A stretch of 64,000 bases of DNA from Chlorobiota bacterium (GTDB taxonomy: Bacteria > Bacteroidota > Chlorobiia > Chlorobiales > Chlorobiaceae): assembly GCA_016866305.1 (NCBI GenBank), contig VGMX01000005.1:1-64000 (forward strand). The letters are read 5' to 3'. This document shows, piece after piece, positions 60,333 through 64,000 of this stretch. The translations under genes were made by a program, and so were the position numbers. Below the pieces are notes generated by a model. The model was not told the origin of the DNA, did not search any database, and worked only from the letters and a program-made list of their open reading frames with translations. The stretch's first letter is position 1. The number at the start of each line of letters is the position of its first letter.

Positions 60333-61490
60333 ATGGCAGGAGCAGAACTTATAGGCCGCGAAGAGCTGGCAGAAATACAGGAGCTTTTCAGTCACGACAA
60401 GGTGAACCTTTACCGCTATGGAGGGGGGAACTACAAGGCTCGGGAGTTCGAGGAGCGGTTCGCCCGGTACATGGGGGTAAAGTACGCGCACGCGGTTTCC
60501 TCCGGTACGGCGGCCATTCACTGCGCGCTTGCCGGCGCGGGTATCGGTCCCGGTGACGAGGTGATCACCACCGCCTGGACCTTCATCGCCCCGGTCGAGG
60601 CCATCAGCGCACTCGGCGCAGTGCCGGTACCGGTGGAGATTGACGAAACCTACCACCTCGACCCGCTGGAGGTGGAAAAGGCCATCACTCCCTCCACGAA
60701 AGCCGTGGTAGCCATTCCCATGTGGGCCCCGCCTCAAATGGACGAACTGGCGGCGATCTGCGAGCGCCGCAACATCATGCTCATCGAGGACGCCGCCCAG
60801 GCGCTGGGAGCCTCCTACAAGGGTCGCAAGCTTGGCACCATCGGCCGGGTGGGTTCCTTCTCCTTCGACGCGGGCAAGACCCTGCACACCGGAGAGGGCG
60901 GCATCATCGTCACCAACGACCGGGAGGTGTACGATCGTGCAGCCGAGTTCTCCGACCACGGCCACATGCACCGGGAGGGGCTGCCGCGCGGCAAGGACCC
61001 GCGCAGGGCCAAAGGGCTCAATCTGCGCCTCAGCGAGGTGACAGCGGCCATAGGCCTGGCACAGCTCGGCAAGATCGACCTGATTCTCTCGCGCACGAAG
61101 GAGAACAAGAGGAAAATCAAGGAGGCCATACGCCATCTTGGCAACATCACCCTCAGGCCTTTTTCGGACGAGGAGGGCTCGCAGGGCGACACGATGATCT
61201 TCCGCGTGCGCGACCGCGAGGCGGCCCTGCAGTTCGAAGCGCACCTCATGGAACGGGGCTTCGGCACAAAAATCCTGCCGGAAGCGCTCGACTGGCACTT
61301 CGCCGGCGTATGGAACCACCTGCTCCCCGAGTTCGATCGCTATCGTGACGCCGATCTCGAAACGCTCTGGCCGAGAACCGGCGCCATGCTGCGCAGCAGC
61401 ATCTGCCTGAACATCCCGGTGCTGATGGACGATGCCACCATCGGGCGGCTCATCGAGGCAATCATCACCGGATCGGAGAGGATCGGGTAG
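60333..61490 (+). CDS. DegT-family aminotransferase, KdnA-like
   Basis: PLP sugar aminotransferase of 385 residues. The PLP lysine is in FSFDAGKTLHTGEGG (about 177-191), with VSSGTAAIHCAL (about 55-66) and EDAAQALGA. The block SDHGHMHREGLPRGKDPRRAKGLN-type sequence (about 208-231) resembles KdnA, which aminates C8 of the oxidised Kdo. It is the last gene of the cluster, 135 bp after the dehydrogenase and before a terminator. Confidence 0.8.
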   Translation: MAGAELIGREELAEIQELFSHDKVNLYRYGGGNYKAREFEERFARYMGVKYAHAVSSGTAAIHCALAGAGIGPGDEVITTAWTFIAPVEAISALGAVPVPVEIDETYHLDPLEVEKAITPSTKAVVAIPMWAPPQMDELAAICERRNIMLIEDAAQALGASYKGRKLGTIGRVGSFSFDAGKTLHTGEGGIIVTNDREVYDRAAEFSDHGHMHREGLPRGKDPRRAKGLNLRLSEVTAAIGLAQLGKIDLILSRTKENKRKIKEAIRHLGNITLRPFSDEEGSQGDTMIFRVRDREAALQFEAHLMERGFGTKILPEALDWHFAGVWNHLLPEFDRYRDADLETLWPRTGAMLRSSICLNIPVLMDDATIGRLIEAIITGSERIG

Positions 61491-61574
61491 CAGGGAAGAG
61501 CAACAGGGAAATGCCTGCACGGCGATGCGGGTGTTCCTGTTCCCGGGACAAAGGTCAACGCATCAGACCGGACA

Positions 61575-61607
61575 TAAAAAAAGCCTGCTGGTGAAGCAGG
61601 CTTTTTA
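61575..61607. terminator. Bidirectional terminator between kdnA-like gene and tRNA-Cys
   Basis: Perfect 8-bp stem AGCCTGCT / AGCAGGCT (61582-61589, 61595-61602), loop GGTGA. An A-run on the left and a T-run on the right let it serve both the plus-strand sugar operon and the minus-strand tRNA. Confidence 0.85.
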
Positions 61608-61716
61608 AGCTGAAAACAAGGCTTTCGAGCCGTCGGGAGCAGGGAGAATCATCGGCAAACAAGCCCCGTGCAGGGGCGCGAGTGCCAGGGTTGCATGACC
61701 GGCGTAAAGCTTTTTG

Positions 61717-61787
61717 AGGCGAAGAGCGGATTCGAACCGCTGTACAAGGTTTTGCAGACCTCTGCCTGACCACTCGGCCACTTCGCC
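61717..61787 (-). tRNA. tRNA-Cys (GCA)
   Basis: The 71-nt minus-strand sequence folds as a cloverleaf: acceptor GGCGAAG / CTTCGCC, a D-arm, anticodon loop CTGCAAA with anticodon GCA, and T-loop GGTTCGAATCC. The discriminator base is U. CCA is not encoded. Confidence 0.95.
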
Positions 61788-61852
61788 ATACTGTTCAAGG
61801 GAAGTAAAGGTAAACAAAGAAAACCGTTATTTCAAAACCCCATGCGATTATT

Positions 61853-62557
61853 TTACGCGCCGGTCTCCTCATCTTCTCCGACGGGCGCGATACAATCCTT
61901 GCGGATGTACTGCGGGTTGTTGATGCGGCGCGACACGCGGTGGAGCCCGATGACTCCCGCCTCGGCGGGACGGAGCAACCGGGCGGCAGAGCTGTCGCCT
62001 GCGTCGAGCCACTCCTGCCAGGTTTCGGGTTCGAGGATCACCGGCATGCGCTGGTGGATGGGCCGCATGTCGGGGTTCGCCGCCGTGGTGATGATGGTGC
62101 AGGAGGTGAGCGGCGGGCGCTCCTCCCCGGGCGGCTGCCAGCGGTCCCAGAGTCCGGCGAGCGCCATGGGGCGTTCGTTTGCGCGATGGATATACCAGGG
62201 CGACTTGACACTCGCGTTCCGCTGATCGCTCCACTCGTAAAATCCGCTGACGGGGATGATGCAGTGGCGGCGGTTGAGCATGTGGCGGAAGTAGCGCCTG
62301 CCGGCAAGCCCCTCGGTGCGGGCGTTGACGGGTCGGACCTTCGGCATGCTTTCGGCCCAGTGGGGGATGAGGCCCCACTGGGCGTTCGCAAGCACGTTTC
62401 TGCCCTCGTCTCCGAGCAGCACGGTGATGGTGCTCCGGGGGGCGACATTGTAACCAGGCATGAAGTGGTAGTGCTCGTCCCGGATGAAGGGAACTCCGCC
62501 TTCCCGCAGTTCGTCGAGGAAGCGCAGGAGTTCGAAAAATGCGAATCTGCCGCACAT
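61853..62557 (-). CDS. SOS response-associated peptidase / HMCES-like protein (YedK)
   Basis: Protein of 234 residues starting MCGRF, whose Cys2 crosslinks to abasic sites in single-stranded DNA after Met removal. Other conserved residues are Asn in NARTEG (about 74-79), Glu in GFYEWSD (about 103-109) and His in IHQRMPVIL (about 162-170). It shields abasic sites during replication. The longer frame to 62890 is rejected because Cys2 must be N-terminal. Confidence 0.92.
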   Translation of the reverse strand: MCGRFAFFELLRFLDELREGGVPFIRDEHYHFMPGYNVAPRSTITVLLGDEGRNVLANAQWGLIPHWAESMPKVRPVNARTEGLAGRRYFRHMLNRRHCIIPVSGFYEWSDQRNASVKSPWYIHRANERPMALAGLWDRWQPPGEERPPLTSCTIITTAANPDMRPIHQRMPVILEPETWQEWLDAGDSSAARLLRPAEAGVIGLHRVSRRINNPQYIRKDCIAPVGEDEETGA

Positions 62558-62623
62558 CTGATCAGGGTTTTGTAGTATGTATGCTATAACGCTGCATGAT
62601 GCTCTAAAACTTCCCTTGAACCT

Positions 62624-63055
62624 ATGGCACATATTTTTACTGAAATAACCATACCGGGTCCGCCTGCCGATGTCTGGCACGTGCTTGCCGACACGGCGGC
62701 CTGGCCGGGGTGGAACCCGCTCGTCACGGCAGTGAAGGGTGTTCCGGAAAAGGGGGGTGTGATCCGCATCCGCCTGAAAGTCAGAATGCTTCCCGCGCTC
62801 TGGGTTCCGGTCCGGGTTGAGACCCTCAGTCCTCCGGAGAGGCTCTGCTGGAACTTCACCCTGCCGTTCGGCTTCTTCCGCGCCGAGCACTGCTTTTCGC
62901 TTGCCCCAGGTCCAGGCGGAAGCACCCGGTTCAGCAACACCGAACGGTTCACCGGGCTGCTCGGCGGTGCTGCGGGCACCATCATGAACCGCTTTTTCCG
63001 GGAGGATTATGCAGGCATGGATCGTGCACTTGCCGGGAGGGTTGCCGCCAGGTAA
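62624..63055 (+). CDS. SRPBCC-family protein
   Basis: Protein of 143 residues of the polyketide-cyclase/Bet v 1-like fold: ITIPGPPADVWHVLADTAAWPGWNPLV at the start (about 7-33), a beta sheet, then a C-terminal helix (about 115-135). It binds an unknown hydrophobic ligand. Divergent from the HMCES-like gene. Confidence 0.85.
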   Translation: MAHIFTEITIPGPPADVWHVLADTAAWPGWNPLVTAVKGVPEKGGVIRIRLKVRMLPALWVPVRVETLSPPERLCWNFTLPFGFFRAEHCFSLAPGPGGSTRFSNTERFTGLLGGAAGTIMNRFFREDYAGMDRALAGRVAAR

Positions 63056-63171
63056 GCTGTACGATCCATGCCGGAAAAATATCCGGCTTCCGGGGCTACG
63101 AACTGCCGCTTTTCAGGGTTTATATTGTATTGTAGGGCTATGCCGGATGAACCGTTTAACGCAGGAGAACC

Positions 63172-64000
63172 ATGCAGGATCTGTCGATGGTGTTCGAAGG
63201 AGCCGCAGGGCAGGGAGTGCAGACCATCACGAGGCTGCTCCTGCCCGCCCTGAAGCGGAGCGGTCTGGAGGTGTTCGCCTGCACGGAATTCATGTCGCGC
63301 ATCCGTGGCGGCAGCAACTCGACCGAGATCAGGGTGGCGTCAATTCCCCGGCGGGCGTACCTGAAGCGCATCGACCTGCTTTTTGCGCTCTCGACCCGAG
63401 CCAGGGAAAATCTCGGAGAGCGTATCGGCTCCGGCACGCTTGTTTTTGCTGATCCCGCGGAGTGCCCGCTTTTTCCCGAAGGCACCTGCATTGCAGCTCC
63501 GGTCAGGACGCTCGCGCTTCAGGCCGGCAGCCCGGTGTATTCGAACACGGTGGTGGCCGGCATGGTGTTCGGCCTGCTGGGACTGCCGCCGGAACCGCTG
63601 CAGGAAAGCGTCGGCAGGGCCTTTTCCCTGAAAGGGGAGGATATTGCGGAAAGCAACCGGCATGCCGCCATGCTCGGCTATGACTGGGGCGGAAGCTGTC
63701 CTGCCGGGGAGCGCCTTGCCCTGCCGGAGGTGCAGCCGAAGGAGGCAGGAGAGCTCATGATCATGGACGGCATCTCCGCACTCGGTGTCGGCACGGTAGC
63801 CGCGGGATGCAACTTCATCAGCTCATACCCCATGTCACCCTCGACCGGGCTCCTGACCTGGCTGGCAAGGCAGGCGGGAGATTTCGGCATCGTGGTGGAC
63901 CAGGCGGAGGATGAAATCGCGGCAGTCAACGCCGGTCTCGGTGCTTCATACGCAGGAGCGCGTGCCGTGGTGACCACCTCCGGCGGAGGGTTTGACCTCA
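63172..64000 (+). CDS. korA: 2-oxoglutarate:ferredoxin oxidoreductase, fused gamma-alpha subunit (5' part)
   Basis: The first 276 codons are in the window; the gene continues past the right edge. Residues 1-185 form the gamma-type domain (FEGAAGQGVQTITRLLLPAL). From about 200 the alpha/pyrimidine-binding domain begins (DGISALGVGTVAAGCNFISSYPMSPST, EDEIAAVNAGLGASYAGARA). With KorB it reductively carboxylates succinyl-CoA in the reverse TCA cycle or runs oxidatively. GGAG lies five to seven bases before the ATG. Confidence 0.87.
   Translation, partial: MQDLSMVFEGAAGQGVQTITRLLLPALKRSGLEVFACTEFMSRIRGGSNSTEIRVASIPRRAYLKRIDLLFALSTRARENLGERIGSGTLVFADPAECPLFPEGTCIAAPVRTLALQAGSPVYSNTVVAGMVFGLLGLPPEPLQESVGRAFSLKGEDIAESNRHAAMLGYDWGGSCPAGERLALPEVQPKEAGELMIMDGISALGVGTVAAGCNFISSYPMSPSTGLLTWLARQAGDFGIVVDQAEDEIAAVNAGLGASYAGARAVVTTSGGGFDL

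Noticed and set aside
60306-61520. 404-codon minus-strand open frame opposite the KdnA-like gene
   Set aside because: Antisense to a clear DegT aminotransferase. It is His/Arg/Gly-rich with no recognisable motif.
61717-61787. tRNA-Cys as an island attachment site for the sugar cluster
   Set aside because: No integrase gene is nearby, and no second copy of the tRNA 3' end was seen in the window.

Overview
The window is about 64 kb of gene-dense chromosome of roughly 55% G+C. It looks like a green sulfur bacterium (Chlorobium/Pelodictyon group). The grounds are the fused 2-oxoglutarate:ferredoxin oxidoreductase alpha subunit typical of the reverse TCA cycle, an Rnf complex beside a seven-gene Mrp antiporter, a cobalamin-type binding lipoprotein, and LPS-type outer-membrane genes. 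No photosynthesis gene lies in the window, so this placement is an inference (about 70% sure).

Layout. 1-3.6 kb: the 5' end of an ammonium transporter gene, an anti-sigma-factor-type ATPase, pgi and apbE. 3.8-9.5 kb: mrpABCDEFG (+). 9.5-14.8 kb: a convergent operon rseC-rnfBCDGEA (-). ApbE attaches FMN to Rnf-type subunits, so 2.5-14.8 kb reads as one ion/redox energy block. 15-21.6 kb (-): purB, a CCA-adding-type nucleotidyltransferase, a Gfo/Idh dehydrogenase, an MFS exporter, a BtuF-like lipoprotein and a Nudix hydrolase. 21.8-22.6 kb: a decayed IS4-type transposase and a small ORF. 22.6-28.4 kb: a membrane-anchored SET-domain protein, a small HExxH protein, a three-gene ABC/MacB-like exporter and a DoxX protein. 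28.6-33.7 kb (-): priA, adk, a lysine-rich unknown protein and rlmN. 33.9-40 kb (+): a winged-helix regulator, a DHH phosphoesterase, pepA, a lipase-like hydrolase, a coiled-coil lipoprotein and ugd. 40-42.7 kb: thiD, thiE and a TenI-like gene (-), then a RidA protein (+). 42.7-43.6 kb: a gene-free stretch with a core of about 17% G+C. 43.6-47.6 kb: a C-terminal processing protease, two tandem START-domain proteins and a heptose-7-phosphate kinase. 47.8-51.3 kb: ffh-rpsP-rimM-trmD-rplS, the standard SRP/ribosome operon, ending in a clear terminator. 51.5-56.1 kb: an MBL-fold hydrolase, a MutY-like glycosylase lacking Fe-S cysteines, an unknown protein, a GNAT relic and a long-chain acyl-CoA ligase. 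56.3-61.5 kb: an envelope-sugar cluster. 61.7 kb: tRNA-Cys. 61.8-64 kb: a YedK/HMCES protein, an SRPBCC protein and the start of korA.

The most interesting locus is 56.3-61.5 kb. It encodes a flippase-like membrane protein, an unknown GT-B-like protein, a CMP-ulosonate synthetase, an iron-type alcohol dehydrogenase and a DegT-type aminotransferase. The last three match the logic of the Shewanella Kdo8N pathway (KdnB oxidation, KdnA transamination, CMP activation). This suggests an amino-ulosonic acid in the envelope of this organism.
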